A stretch of 64,000 nucleotides of DNA from M0108 sp044228795 (GCA_044228795.1 JBGAUE010000002.1:1-64000), one strand, 5' to 3'. Shown: positions 37,414 to 47,132, counted from the stretch's first letter. A program made the numbers and translations. The notes: a model not told the origin generated them from the letters alone.

Positions 37414-38421
37414 ATGAAAGTGCTCGTCACCGGCAGCGCCGGCTTTATCGGCTCCGCCCTCTCTCTGCGTCTGCTCGCCCGTGGCGACCAGGTCATCGGC
37501 ATCGACAACCTCAACGACTATTACGACGTGGGGCTCAAAGAGGCGCGCCTGGCCCGCACCCTGGCACAGCCAGGCTTCACGGATCTGCGCCTCGACATCC
37601 AGGACCGCGAGGCCATGAGCGCGGCCTTTGCCCAGCACCAGCCCCAGCGGGTGGTGAATCTCGCCGCCCAGGCCGGGGTGCGCTATTCCATCGAGAACCC
37701 CATGTCCTATGTGGACACCAACCTCACCGGCTTCGCCAATATTCTGGAGGGCTGCCGCCATCACGGGGTCGAGCACCTGGTCTTCGCCTCCAGCAGCTCG
37801 GTCTATGGCGCCAATACCGCCATGCCCTTTTCGGTCCACCACAACGTGGACCACCCTTTGAGCCTCTATGCCGCCAGCAAGAAGGCCAATGAGCTTATGG
37901 CCCACACCTACAGCCACCTCTACCGGCTACCGGCCACCGGGCTGCGCTTCTTCACCGTCTATGGCCCCTGGGGTCGGCCGGACATGGCCTTGTTCAAGTT
38001 CACCCGTGCCATCCTGGCCGGCGAGCCTATCGAGGTCTTCAATTACGGCCACCATCGCCGCGACTTTACCTACGTCGATGACATCGTCGAGGGGGTGATC
38101 CGCGTCCTCGACCGCCCCGCCGCCCCCAACCCTGGCTGGGACGGTGCCGCCCCCGACCCTGCCACCAGCGCCGCCCCCTACCGTATCTACAACATTGGCA
38201 ACCAGCATCCGGTGGAGTTGCTGCGCTACATCGAGGTGCTGGAGGACTGCCTGGGCAAAAAGGCGGAAAAGATCCTGTTGCCTCTGCAACCCGGCGACGT
38301 CCCCGACACCTATGCCGAGGTCTCGGATCTGGTCCGGGACACGGGCTATAAGCCGGACACGGCGGTGGAGACGGGCATAACGCGTTTCGTAGACTGGTAT
38401 CGGGGCTATTACGGGGTCTAA
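37414..38421 (+). CDS. NAD-dependent epimerase, UDP-glucuronate 4-epimerase type
   Basis: This is a 335-residue extended SDR. It has the N-terminal NAD motif VTGSAGFIGSALSLRLLARG, NLAAQAGVRYSIENP, SSSSVYGAN, the catalytic YAASKKANE and RFFTVYGPWGRPDMALFKFT. The last two are characteristic of UDP-glucuronate/galacturonate epimerases, which supply precursors for capsule or LPS. ATG 37414 follows CGAGGCCCCTT. No other polysaccharide genes lie beside it. The 3' end overlaps the convergent rdgC stop by four bases. Substrate assignment is from similarity of motifs. Confidence 0.88.
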   Translation: MKVLVTGSAGFIGSALSLRLLARGDQVIGIDNLNDYYDVGLKEARLARTLAQPGFTDLRLDIQDREAMSAAFAQHQPQRVVNLAAQAGVRYSIENPMSYVDTNLTGFANILEGCRHHGVEHLVFASSSSVYGANTAMPFSVHHNVDHPLSLYAASKKANELMAHTYSHLYRLPATGLRFFTVYGPWGRPDMALFKFTRAILAGEPIEVFNYGHHRRDFTYVDDIVEGVIRVLDRPAAPNPGWDGAAPDPATSAAPYRIYNIGNQHPVELLRYIEVLEDCLGKKAEKILLPLQPGDVPDTYAEVSDLVRDTGYKPDTAVETGITRFVDWYRGYYGV

Positions 38422-39338
38422 AAGGGGGCGGACGGGTCTGAGCCCGCCAGGGCGAAGACCTCTTCGAGACGCTCCATCAGGCCGCGCAGCTCGCCGGTCA
38501 TGAGGATGAATTCGGCGTCCAGGCGGGCGGCCTCGTCCTCCAGCCCCGGGTCCAGGCCCTCTTCGATCAATTCGTCGGAGAAGCGCAGGCGCTTGAGGGA
38601 CAGATCCTCCTGGAGGATGAAGGCGAGGTTTTCGCGCCAGGTGAGGGCCAACTTGGTGACCTGCTTGCCAGAACGCAGATGGGTGGAGATCTCCTCGCAG
38701 GCCAGGTCATGACCCCGGCACCGCACCAGGGCGCGCTCGTCCTGGGCGTCCCGCAGTTCGCACTCGTCACCCAGTTCCAGACCCGTTGGCAGTTCACCCT
38801 CGGTAACCCAACGGGTCATGAGCAGTTCGGGGGGCTGAGTCGGACGGGGGGGATGCACGGGCAGGGAGCCCAGGGTCTCGCGCAGCAGATCGACTACCTC
38901 CTCGGCGGCCTTGGCACTGGCGGCGTCAACCAGCAGCCAGCCGGTTTGACGGTCCAGATAGGCGCAGACCCGACGCGAACGGGTGAAGGCGCGGGGCAGA
39001 AGATCCAGCATGACCTCATCACGCACCTGACGGCGCTCCTTGCGGCCGACGGTACGCGCCTCGCGATCCTCGATCTCGGCGATCTTTTCGTCCAGGCTCT
39101 CGGCTACCACCGAGGAGGGCAGCAACCGCTCTTGGCGGCGAGCGCAGACCAGAAGGCAATCTCCCGCCAGATGGGCTAGCGCGGTAGCGCCATCGCCCAA
39201 GGGTGGGGCCCAGCCCAGGGTCGCCGTCTCCAGGGGACCACAGGGGCGAAAGCGTCGCACCGCAAGCTTCTCCTCGATCAGATCCGCATCAACCGAGGCT
39301 AGATCATCCAGCTTGAACAATCGGACATTCTTGAACAC
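38418..39338 (-). CDS. rdgC: Recombination-associated protein RdgC
   Basis: This is a 306-residue ring-forming DNA-binding protein that modulates RecA. It starts VFKNVRLFKLDD (family: WFKNLxxYR), with FRPCGPLETATLGWAPPLGD, REARTVGRKERRQVRDEVML, VCAYLDRQTGWLLVDAASAK and FILQEDLSLKRLRFSDEL in the usual order. The GTG at 39338 is preferred to the ATG at 39356 because GGGGAG stands seven bases before it and the protein then aligns with the family start. Confidence 0.95.
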   Translation of the reverse strand: MFKNVRLFKLDDLASVDADLIEEKLAVRRFRPCGPLETATLGWAPPLGDGATALAHLAGDCLLVCARRQERLLPSSVVAESLDEKIAEIEDREARTVGRKERRQVRDEVMLDLLPRAFTRSRRVCAYLDRQTGWLLVDAASAKAAEEVVDLLRETLGSLPVHPPRPTQPPELLMTRWVTEGELPTGLELGDECELRDAQDERALVRCRGHDLACEEISTHLRSGKQVTKLALTWRENLAFILQEDLSLKRLRFSDELIEEGLDPGLEDEAARLDAEFILMTGELRGLMERLEEVFALAGSDPSAPF

Positions 39339-39517
39339 GGCGCTACTCCCCGGCAAAGGGACCGGATTATCCGCGCCTCGGCGCTACTTGCAAGCCCATG
39401 AATGGCATGGCAAGCCGGGGAAGCCCCTGGCCTCCGCGCCTGCTGGGCACGGTGCCGGCCACATCGGGCGCGTCCGGCATCGCTTGATGCCGATCCCGCT
39501 ATCCGGCGGACCCCGGC

Positions 39518-40471
39518 TCAGGTCTTGAATCCAGACCCGACCCTCTCCTCTTCCGGCAGCTTGCAGCGCTCGAACTCGGCGATCACCTGGGCGCCGAGCA
39601 GAAGGATGAGGGCGGCAACCTCGAAGGTGAGAAGAAGGACGACGGCGCCGGCGAAGGAGCCGTAAATGAGGTTCACCAGGGAGAGCGTCTTAAAGTACCA
39701 GACCAGAAAGTGGCGGCTAATCTCCCACAGTACCGCCGCGACCAGCCCCCCCACGAGGGCGTGGCGGGTGGCGATACCCCCGAGGGGCATGACCAGATAG
39801 AGGGACATGAAGAGGAGCACTTGGCCGGCCAGGCCAAGGAGATAGATCAGCGAGGCGGACAGGCCATCCAGGCCCCAGGCCCGACCCAGGAACTGCCATT
39901 GAGTCTGGGACAGGGTCTCGATAGCGCCGCTGGTGAAGGTGATGAAGAGCAGGCCGGCCCCGATCAGGGCAATAAAGAGAAAGGGGATCAGGGCCGACAC
40001 GATGAAGCGGCGGCGATGGATAGCGACGCGATGGAAAAAAATCACCGACATGGCATTCTCCAGCAGGGTGAAGGCCATGGTGGCAAAGAAGATGAGGATG
40101 ACAAAGCCGAGCCAGCCGATCAGATGACGGTTGTGGAGAAACTGGCCCAGTTGCTCGGTCACCGTGTCCGCCATGCCGGGCATCAGGAGGGTCAACTCGC
40201 CACGCACACCCTCCAGCAACTGGGGCTCTGGAATCAGGTTCGAGAGCCCCACCAGCAACAGGAGGAAGAGCGGGATCAGGGAGAGCAGCATGTAATAGGC
40301 GACGGCACCGGACAGCAGCAGACCCTGGTTGCGCCTGAAGCCCTGCAGCACCCGCAGGGCAAAGACCAGGGGCCCGCAGACCGTGGCTAGCATCTCGGTC
40401 CCGCCACCCTTGGCCGGGATCGACTCCCGATACTCCCCGGGTTCCTGACCTCGCGGTACCGGCGACTTCAT
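39518..40471 (-). CDS. YihY/BrkB-family inner membrane protein
   Basis: This is a 317-residue protein with six predicted membrane segments, the family start GFRRNQGLLLSGAVAYYMLL (conserved A-AYY in helix 1), ARG/W blocks (LLENAMSVIFFHRVAIHRRR) and the end motif YGSFAGAVVLLLTFEVAALI. The family was once called ribonuclease BN; that activity belongs to another gene, and the real function is unknown. Its ATG overlaps the amrS stop (ATGA), so it is translated with amrS. Confidence 0.9.
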   Translation of the reverse strand: MKSPVPRGQEPGEYRESIPAKGGGTEMLATVCGPLVFALRVLQGFRRNQGLLLSGAVAYYMLLSLIPLFLLLLVGLSNLIPEPQLLEGVRGELTLLMPGMADTVTEQLGQFLHNRHLIGWLGFVILIFFATMAFTLLENAMSVIFFHRVAIHRRRFIVSALIPFLFIALIGAGLLFITFTSGAIETLSQTQWQFLGRAWGLDGLSASLIYLLGLAGQVLLFMSLYLVMPLGGIATRHALVGGLVAAVLWEISRHFLVWYFKTLSLVNLIYGSFAGAVVLLLTFEVAALILLLGAQVIAEFERCKLPEEERVGSGFKT

Positions 40472-41550
40472 GCGGTCATGGACACCGGCAGGCGGCGACT
40501 ACCCCAATCGCCAGGCCGGTCCTCGAAAACCCCGGCGCAGGGAGTGCCGCAGGCGGCACAGCGACCCTGAGCATCCAGGCCCCAAGCGCCCAACTGGTAC
40601 CAGTCCCGCTCGATGAGCAAACCCCCGCAGCCATGGCACCAAGTGCTCTGGCCCCGGCGGTCGTGGACGTTGCCGGTGTAGGCGTGACGCACTCCGTTGC
40701 GCTTGGCGATGTCGCGAGCGCGGGTGAGGGTCGCCGCCGGGGTCGGCGGCACCTCCAACATCCGCCAGTCGGGGTGGAAGGCGGTGAAGTGCATGGGTAT
40801 GTCTGGGCCCAGATGCTCCACGACCCAGGTCGTCATGGCCTCGATCTCGGCCTGGGAGTCGTTGTGACCTGGGATGAGCAGGGTGGTGAGTTCCACCCAG
40901 ACCGAGGTCTCCTGGCACAGGTACTCCAGGGTCTCGAGTACAGGTTGCAGGTGGCCGCCACAGAGGTGGTGATAGAAGTCATCCGTGAAGGCCTTGAGAT
41001 CGACGTTGGCGGCATCCATGGCAGAAAAGAATTCCGCGCGGGCGCCCGGATTGATGTAGCCGGCGGTGACGGCGACATTGCGAAGGCCCCGGGCCCGGCA
41101 GGCCAGGGCCGTATCCCGAGCGTATTCAAGGAAGATGACGGGGTCGTTGTAGGTATAGGCGACGCTCCGGCAGCCGAGTTCGGCGGCACGGCGGGCGATG
41201 GCCTCCGGGGAGGCGCTTACGGCCAGGGTATCGACCTCGCGAGACTTGCTCATATCCCAATTCTGACAGAATTTGCAGGTCAGATTACAACCGGCGGTGC
41301 CAAAGGATAGCACCGGAGTGCCGGGCAGAAAGTGATTGAGGGGCTTCTTCTCGATGGGATCGACGCAAAAGCCGCTGGAGCGCCCGTAACTGGTGAGCAC
41401 CACCTCACCATCCTGGCAGGCGCGCACAAAACAAAGACCGGCCTGGCCCTCCTTGATGTGACAGTTGCGGGGACAGACGTCGCATTGTATGCGGCCGTCC
41501 TCAAGGCGATGCCAGTAACGGGTGGGGTGGTAGGTGAGGGGCAGGGTCAC
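40468..41550 (-). CDS. amrS: AmmeMemoRadiSam system radical SAM enzyme
   Basis: This is a 360-residue radical SAM protein. An N-terminal Cys block (CDVCPRNCHIKEGQAGLC) precedes the cluster motif CNLTCKFCQNWDMSKSRE (Cx3Cx2C). VDLKAFTDDFYHHLCGG and IPGHNDSQAEIEAM match the AmrS/PflA-like family. A C-terminal zinc-ribbon-like Cys set (CHGCGG, CAACGTPC) is present. The GTG at 41550 has GAGGCGA upstream and gives the usual short N-terminus; ATG 41586 is an alternative. It is divergent from amrB-amrA, the other two parts of the system. Its reaction is not established. Confidence 0.92.
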   Translation of the reverse strand: MTLPLTYHPTRYWHRLEDGRIQCDVCPRNCHIKEGQAGLCFVRACQDGEVVLTSYGRSSGFCVDPIEKKPLNHFLPGTPVLSFGTAGCNLTCKFCQNWDMSKSREVDTLAVSASPEAIARRAAELGCRSVAYTYNDPVIFLEYARDTALACRARGLRNVAVTAGYINPGARAEFFSAMDAANVDLKAFTDDFYHHLCGGHLQPVLETLEYLCQETSVWVELTTLLIPGHNDSQAEIEAMTTWVVEHLGPDIPMHFTAFHPDWRMLEVPPTPAATLTRARDIAKRNGVRHAYTGNVHDRRGQSTWCHGCGGLLIERDWYQLGAWGLDAQGRCAACGTPCAGVFEDRPGDWGSRRLPVSMTA

Positions 41551-41666
41551 GGCATTCGCCTCGCTAGGTATCCTGCCCGCGGGCATGCCGGCAGGAGGAT
41601 GGTTTTCGACCTAAAATAAGCATAGACGGATTCTGGGTCGCTCCCATCACTTCGAGGTGCATTACG

Positions 41667-42494
41667 GTGACTGCGTTACGTCATCCCAATGTGGCAGGGC
41701 TCTTCTACCCGGCGAATGCGCGGACCCTGGAGACCGAGGTGCGCGCCTATGTGAAAACGGGCCAGGTAAAGGCCGGGGTAGAGGGCGCCCCCCCCAAGGC
41801 CCTGATTGCACCCCATGCCGGCTATGTCTATTCTGGGCCCGTGGCGGGCAGCGCCTACGCCCAGCTCCTGGCGGGGGCTGGGGCCATTCGCCGCGTGCTG
41901 TTGCTCGGCCCCTCCCATCGCCTGGCCTTCCAGGGCCTGGCCTACAGTAAGGCGCATGCCTTTCTTACCCCCTTGGGCCCGGTACCGGTGGACCTGAAGG
42001 CTTACCAGGCCCTGACGGACCTACCACAGGTCCGATCCTTCGAGGCCCCTTTCGAGGGCGAGCACTGCCTGGAGGTGCAACTGCCTTTCCTGCAATTGAT
42101 CCTGGACGACTTCAGTCTGGTGCCCTTCCTGGTGGGCGAGGCCACCACGACGGAGGTCGCCGAGGTCCTGGAACGGCTCTGGGGCGGCGACGAGACCCTG
42201 ATCGTCGTCAGCTCGGACCTGAGCCACTTCCTGGACTATGCCAGCGCCCAGCGCCTGGACAGGGCCACCAGCCAGGCCATTACCAACCTGGACCCAGCCG
42301 CCATCGGCGACGACCAGGCCTGCGGCCGTAATCCGGTCAAGGGCTTGCTGCAGGCAGCCAGGCGTCACGGCCTCCAAGGACGTCTCCTCGACCTGCGAAA
42401 TTCCGGCGACACCGCCGGTTCCCATGACCGGGTGGTCGGCTATGGCGCCTTTGCCTTCACCCCAGGAAGCCGTCATGAATACCCAGCCCCTTGA
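41667..42494 (+). CDS. amrB: AmmeMemoRadiSam system protein B (Memo-like)
   Basis: This is a 275-residue homologue of human MEMO1, related to class III extradiol dioxygenases. It has RHPNVAGLFYPANARTLETE, metal/pocket histidines in IAPHAGYVYSGP and LLGPSHR, EHCLEVQLPFL, and SSDLSHFLDY. A Cys in DDQACGRNP is at the position seen in MEMO. The GTG start has GAGGTG eight bases upstream. It overlaps amrA by 20 bases. The biochemical role in bacteria is unknown. Confidence 0.93.
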   Translation: MTALRHPNVAGLFYPANARTLETEVRAYVKTGQVKAGVEGAPPKALIAPHAGYVYSGPVAGSAYAQLLAGAGAIRRVLLLGPSHRLAFQGLAYSKAHAFLTPLGPVPVDLKAYQALTDLPQVRSFEAPFEGEHCLEVQLPFLQLILDDFSLVPFLVGEATTTEVAEVLERLWGGDETLIVVSSDLSHFLDYASAQRLDRATSQAITNLDPAAIGDDQACGRNPVKGLLQAARRHGLQGRLLDLRNSGDTAGSHDRVVGYGAFAFTPGSRHEYPAP

Positions 42495-43071
42495 CCCGCA
42501 GCTGCAAGCGGAGCAGCGCCAGACCCTGCTGGCCGTGGCGCGGCGCTCCATAGCCCTGGGCCTGGCTGGGGGCCGGCCCCTGCGGTTCAACCCGGCGGAT
42601 TACGCCCCCGAGTTGCGCGCCCAGCGTGCCGCCTTTGTAACCTTGCTGGAGTCTGGCCAGTTACGGGGCTGCATCGGCCACTTGGAGGCCCTGCAACCAC
42701 TGGTGAATGACGTGGCCGAAAACGCCTTCGCCGCCGCCTTTCTCGATCCCCGCTTCCCACCCGTGACGGCGAGGGAACTGGAGCGGCTACGCATCGAGAT
42801 CTCGGTGTTGACACCCGCAATCCCTTTGACCTTCAACTCAGAGCAGGAACTGCTTGCCCTGATCAAACCGGGCCGCGACGGCCTCATTCTCGAAGAAGAT
42901 TTCGCCCGCGGAACCTTCCTGCCCTCCGTCTGGGAGTCCTTGCCCAACCGGGTGGATTTTCTGCGACAACTGAAGCGCAAGGCGGGATTGCCGGGGGATC
43001 ACTGGTCGGACCGGATCAGGGTCAGCCGGTACCAGACGGAATCCTTTGGCGAGGATGCCTCATCCTCATGA
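42475..43071 (+). CDS. amrA: AmmeMemoRadiSam system protein A (AMMECR1-like)
   Basis: This is a 198-residue AMMECR1-domain protein. The family hallmark LRGCIGHLEALQPL (LRGCIG) is present, followed by VNDVAENAFAAAFLDPRFPP, LRIEISVLTPAIPL, and GLILEEDFARGTFLPSVWE with the final F.L..L..KAGL. ATG 42475 has AGGAAG upstream and lies inside the 3' end of amrB, so translation is probably coupled. Function unknown; it works with amrB and amrS by genomic association. Confidence 0.93.
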   Translation: MNTQPLDPQLQAEQRQTLLAVARRSIALGLAGGRPLRFNPADYAPELRAQRAAFVTLLESGQLRGCIGHLEALQPLVNDVAENAFAAAFLDPRFPPVTARELERLRIEISVLTPAIPLTFNSEQELLALIKPGRDGLILEEDFARGTFLPSVWESLPNRVDFLRQLKRKAGLPGDHWSDRIRVSRYQTESFGEDASSS

Positions 43072-43165
43072 TTTACCGATAAGTAACCCTAATACGCCCT
43101 GCCAAAGGCCTCCGGGATTGGTGGCTGGGCCCATCTCAACCGCTTTCCAGAACCGGGTTTATAGG

Positions 43166-45091
43166 CTAGGACGCCTTGGCCGAGGCACCGGCCAGAGATT
43201 CACGGAGCTTGGGAGCCGGCTTGATGGACCCCGGGGCGGCCGATTTGACTTTGGGCGGGCTAGCAGTCGGCTTGGGGCCCGTCGGAGTGGCCTTCTTAGA
43301 CTCCTGGTTGCTTACCTGACCCTCTTTTCCAGCGTCCTCTGCCGGCGGTGGACCCGCCATCCAGTCCTTGGCCTCCGCCTCTGGCATGGCGTTCTGGTCC
43401 TTAGCGGGGGCCTCCGCCTGAACGGGACGGTAAAGCCGCAGCCCGGCGCCGGGTCCATCGAGAGCCGCCAGCACCGGCTGATCCTGGCCGTAGAAATCCG
43501 AGCGGAAATGAACTTGTCCCTGATCGTCGGCCTCCGCCGTCCAGTAAGAGAGGATGACGGGCAGGGGCTGCTTCAGGCGCACCGAGGAGGGGCGCTTGGA
43601 TTCAAACACAGAATCGAACTTCTCCTTATTCCACTTGGGATCGTTGAGCAACAACTCTGCGAGTTCGATCGGCTTATCCACTCGCACGCATCCCGAACTC
43701 AGGGTGCGATTCGTCCGCTGAAAGAGCTGGCGATCGGAGGTGTCGTGAAGATAGACGGAGTGCCGGTTGGGAAACATGAATTTGACCTGGCCCAGGGCAT
43801 TCTTTGGGCCGGGAGGCTGGCGAAAAGTGTAGGGCAGGTTGTTGGGGGAGACACTCCAATCCACCGTCTCCGGCTCCACCTTGTTGCCGCGCCGATCGAT
43901 GATCTCCAACCCCTTTTTGCGCACCGCATTGGGATTCTGGCGGGCCTTGGGGACCACGTCCTCCTTGAGGATGGTGGGTGGGACCGTCCAGGTGGGGTTG
44001 AATTCGAGGTACTCAATGCGGTCGCGGAAGATGGGCGTGGGGCGCTCCGGACGCCCCACGATCGCCTTGGACTGCCAGACATCCTGGCCGTCGCGATGGA
44101 GTTCCACCCGCTGGGCGGCGATATCAACCAGCAGATAGTCCTTGGGCAGCTTGTCGCCAACCCACCGCATCCGCTCCAAGTTAACCCGAATCTGGGCCAC
44201 ACGCTCCTCGGCGCTGACATTCATGGCGGCGAGGGTGGCCCTGCCAATGCGTCCATCGACCTCGAGGCTATGGCGCTCCTGAAAGTGCCTTACCGCCTTC
44301 TCCAACTCGGGTCCGTAAAAATTACCGCTGTTGGAAACAGAACCCTGATAGTCACCCGTGATCCGCAACCGCTCGCGGATGATGGAAACACGCCCATCAT
44401 GCATGCCCGGCTCCAGCTTAGGACCCGAGGGGATGGTTGGCCAGCCGCCGGCAGCGGCGAGAGCGCGGTAGCGCACCAGACCTTCCTTGAGGCGGGAATA
44501 GAAACCGGGCTCTTGGCGTAGGGCGGTAACCGCGGCCTTAATATTGGGCGCGGCCAGGACGCGCCCGAGGTCAGCGGCCAGGGCCTCGCCCTTGGGTCCG
44601 TCGTCGTGGTTCCAATTTTTGTCGATAACGCGGGGATCAACCTTCCCATAGCGGGAATGGTGGATGAGGCGGAGCAGGCCATCGCTCAACAGGATCTCGA
44701 CATCGACGCGCTCCTGGCCTTTGAGGGCCGCGGGGTCGCCACCCGGAAGCAGTTTATCCAATTCCGGGATATGAAAGTCCGCGGGGCGCAGGCCAAGGTC
44801 GCTGCTGCGCTCCGCAAGGACTTTGAAGTCGGAGACCTGGCCCGGATTGATCCAGGCAAAGGCATAACCGCGCGCGGCGTAGGCCTCGTTGAGCAGCTTG
44901 GGCGAAGCGAGACGGACCTCCGCCAGCGAAGGTTTGGCTTGCTCCTGGAGCTCAACCAACCGCTGCCGCAGCAGGTCGCTGGCCAAGGCTGAGACTGGCA
45001 ACAGTAAGAGTACCGCAACCAGGATCACCAGCCGCCTGGCGTCGCCAAGGGCTGTTATCGACGCTAATTTAGAATGATTCCAATACCGCAT
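43166..45091 (-). CDS. LdtD/YcbB-like murein L,D-transpeptidase
   Basis: This is a 641-residue periplasmic enzyme with a signal peptide (ARRLVILVAVLLLLPVSALA), a scaffold domain, a peptidoglycan-binding domain (GPELEKAVRHFQERHSLEVD, GRIGRATLAAMN) and a YkuD catalytic domain with HSVYLHDTSDRQLFQRTNRT and SSGCVRVDKP (Cys468). It makes 3-3 crosslinks in the cell wall. The last 110 residues are an extra Pro/Ala/Lys-rich tail not usual for YcbB and probably disordered. The ATG at 45091 is the first in frame; a later start closer to ARRLVILV is possible. A long plus-strand frame across this gene is a shadow. Confidence 0.9.
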   Translation of the reverse strand: MRYWNHSKLASITALGDARRLVILVAVLLLLPVSALASDLLRQRLVELQEQAKPSLAEVRLASPKLLNEAYAARGYAFAWINPGQVSDFKVLAERSSDLGLRPADFHIPELDKLLPGGDPAALKGQERVDVEILLSDGLLRLIHHSRYGKVDPRVIDKNWNHDDGPKGEALAADLGRVLAAPNIKAAVTALRQEPGFYSRLKEGLVRYRALAAAGGWPTIPSGPKLEPGMHDGRVSIIRERLRITGDYQGSVSNSGNFYGPELEKAVRHFQERHSLEVDGRIGRATLAAMNVSAEERVAQIRVNLERMRWVGDKLPKDYLLVDIAAQRVELHRDGQDVWQSKAIVGRPERPTPIFRDRIEYLEFNPTWTVPPTILKEDVVPKARQNPNAVRKKGLEIIDRRGNKVEPETVDWSVSPNNLPYTFRQPPGPKNALGQVKFMFPNRHSVYLHDTSDRQLFQRTNRTLSSGCVRVDKPIELAELLLNDPKWNKEKFDSVFESKRPSSVRLKQPLPVILSYWTAEADDQGQVHFRSDFYGQDQPVLAALDGPGAGLRLYRPVQAEAPAKDQNAMPEAEAKDWMAGPPPAEDAGKEGQVSNQESKKATPTGPKPTASPPKVKSAAPGSIKPAPKLRESLAGASAKAS

Positions 45092-45386
45092 TTGTTGTCA
45101 TCTCCAGCAAGCCAAGCCATCATGAGGTCAATGACTTTACTTCGACCAAGAATCATTTTAAACGTTGCAGGGGACGATTGTCAGCAAAAATAAGACGTTG
45201 TCATAATGCAACATCAAAGACCCTCTTAAGCTGCTCACCCTGACGACATCCAAACCCAGCCTATAAACCTCAGCGGGAAATGCCCTATTCGGGACGCTAA
45301 ACTCAGCGGCGACCCGATGCTAACCTTGCGGCAATTTAGGCCATGGCCAGAATTCATGTTGAATGCTAGAGACAAACCGCGCCTGT

Positions 45387-46277
45387 TCAGGACGGAAAGA
45401 CCCCCGTAGACAAATAACGGTCGCCCCGATCGCAGATGATGGCAACGATGACGGCTCCGGAGACCTCCCGCGAGAGGGTCAGGGCGGCGGCCACGGAGCC
45501 ACCCGAGGAGATACCGCAAAAGATGCCCTCCTGCTCCGCCAAGGCGCGGGTGGTGTTTTCTGCCTCTTCTTGGGTAACATCCAGAATACGATCGACCCGG
45601 CCTGGCTCGTAGATCCTGGGTAAATAGGCCTCGGGCCAGCGGCGGATCCCGGGAATCTTGGCGCCGTCGGCCGGCTGGACGCCGATAATCTGGATGCCAG
45701 GGTTTTGTTCCTTGAGGTAGCGACTGGTCCCCATGATGGTGCCGGTGGTGCCCATTGCGCTCACGAAGTGGGTGACGGCTCCCTGGGTGTCGCGCCAGAT
45801 CTCGGGGCCCGTGCTCTCGTAGTGGGCGCGCGGGTTATCGGGGTTGGCGAATTGATCGAGGATGCGGCCCTCATTACGCGCCTCCATGGCGCGGGCCAGG
45901 TCGATAGCGGCCTCCATACTCCCATCGGCGGGGGTCAGGCGAATCTCGGCACCATAGCTGCGCATCAGGGCACGGCGCTCCTGGCTCATGTTCTCCGGCA
46001 TGATCAGGATCATGTGGTACCCCTTGATGGCCGCCACCATCGCCAGGGCAATACCCGTATTGCCGCTAGTGGCCTCGATCAGGGTATCGCCAGGGCGGAT
46101 ATCCCCGCGCTCCTCGGCGCGCTGGATCATGGACAAAGCCGGGCGATCCTTGACCGAGCCCGCTGGATTGTTGCCCTCCAGCTTGACCAGGATGCGGTTT
46201 TCCGTGTCCCCTGGCAGCCGCTGAAGGCGCACCTGGGGAGTGTTGCCGACAAAGTCCTCGATGGTCGGGTAGTTCAT
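45387..46277 (-). CDS. cysM: Cysteine synthase B
   Basis: This 296-residue PLP enzyme makes cysteine from O-acetylserine and sulfide (or thiosulfate for the CysM type). The PLP lysine is in NPAGSVKDRPALSM, the phosphate loop is TSGNTGIALAM, and GTTGTIMGTSRYLKE follows. The short active-site loop RRWPEAYLP..YEP and the end CDRGDRYLSTGVF fit CysM better than CysK. ATG 46277 gives the family start NYPTIEDFVGNTPQVRLQ. It suits a sulfur-oxidising lifestyle. Between it and the L,D-transpeptidase gene (45092-45386) I see no gene. Confidence 0.93.
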   Translation of the reverse strand: MNYPTIEDFVGNTPQVRLQRLPGDTENRILVKLEGNNPAGSVKDRPALSMIQRAEERGDIRPGDTLIEATSGNTGIALAMVAAIKGYHMILIMPENMSQERRALMRSYGAEIRLTPADGSMEAAIDLARAMEARNEGRILDQFANPDNPRAHYESTGPEIWRDTQGAVTHFVSAMGTTGTIMGTSRYLKEQNPGIQIIGVQPADGAKIPGIRRWPEAYLPRIYEPGRVDRILDVTQEEAENTTRALAEQEGIFCGISSGGSVAAALTLSREVSGAVIVAIICDRGDRYLSTGVFPS

Positions 46278-46336
46278 GGGTGGATCCCGCCGCGATTGGG
46301 CGGCCTCGATACGGAGAGATGAAAGATTGGCACTTT

Positions 46337-47098
46337 CTAGACGGGCAGCCAGGGGCTGGGGCTGTCCTGTTCGGCCAGGGTGAGGCAACCCTCGAGACTG
46401 GCGTCCACGGCCAGCAGGGCCTGGCGGGCCAGTTCTGGGCGGTTGTTCTTCTCACTCAGATGAGCCAGAAGCAAGCTTGTCAACCCGTGACGCGGCATTG
46501 AGGATACCAATTCCGCCGCCTGGTGGTTGCCCAGGTGTCCGAAATCTCCGGCCACACGCGCCCGCAGGAAGGGGGGATAGGGGCCCCTCCGGAGCAACTC
46601 GCTATCATGATTGCATTCGAGCATGAGGGCGTCGGACTCGCGGAGGCTGTCACGAATATGCGGGGTCACACAGCCGCTGTCGGTCAGCAGCCCCAATCGC
46701 CGTCCACCCCTTGCGAGGATGAAATGGCAGGGCTCGCGGGCATCGTGGGGGATGGGAAAGGGCTCTACCCGGATATCCCCGACCAGGAAGCCGGGACCAT
46801 GCCCGGAGATGAGATGGAGTCGCTCCACCGCGGATGCCGGTTGCCGGCCCCAGGTTCCGGGCGTTGCCCAGACCGGGATGCCGTGCCGACGCGCCAGGGC
46901 GGCGACCCCCCGAATATGATCACTATGTTCATGGGTCACCAGAATAGCGTTAAGGTCCCCGGGAGCCACGCCCAACAAGGCCAGCCGCCGTTCGGTCTCC
47001 CGGACGGCGAAGCCGCAGTCCACCAGCAACCTGGTGCCACCGCCCTCCACCAAGAGGGCATTACCCCGGCTGCCACTGCCCAGACTGGCGAAACGCAT
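46337..47098 (-). CDS. MBL-fold metallo-hydrolase, YycJ/WalJ-like
   Basis: This is a 253-residue metallo-beta-lactamase-fold protein. The family start RFASLGSGSRGNALLVEGGG and LLVDCGF precede the metal motif VTHEHSDHIRG (HxHxDH). GLLTDSGCVT, LECNHD and LLAHLSEKNN supply further metal ligands. YycJ-like proteins are probable nucleases or phosphodiesterases. It is followed closely by cysM (60 bp) and preceded by bamC-dapA on the same strand. Confidence 0.88.
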   Translation of the reverse strand: MRFASLGSGSRGNALLVEGGGTRLLVDCGFAVRETERRLALLGVAPGDLNAILVTHEHSDHIRGVAALARRHGIPVWATPGTWGRQPASAVERLHLISGHGPGFLVGDIRVEPFPIPHDAREPCHFILARGGRRLGLLTDSGCVTPHIRDSLRESDALMLECNHDSELLRRGPYPPFLRARVAGDFGHLGNHQAAELVSSMPRHGLTSLLLAHLSEKNNRPELARQALLAVDASLEGCLTLAEQDSPSPWLPV

Positions 47099-47132
47099 GC
47101 CCGCCTTTCCGGAAGTCCTGGTAACCCCCGGG

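Noticed and set aside
43046..44521. A 491-codon plus-strand frame over the L,D-transpeptidase gene
   Set aside because: It has no recognisable domain, and the minus strand encodes the full YkuD enzyme with its catalytic Cys.
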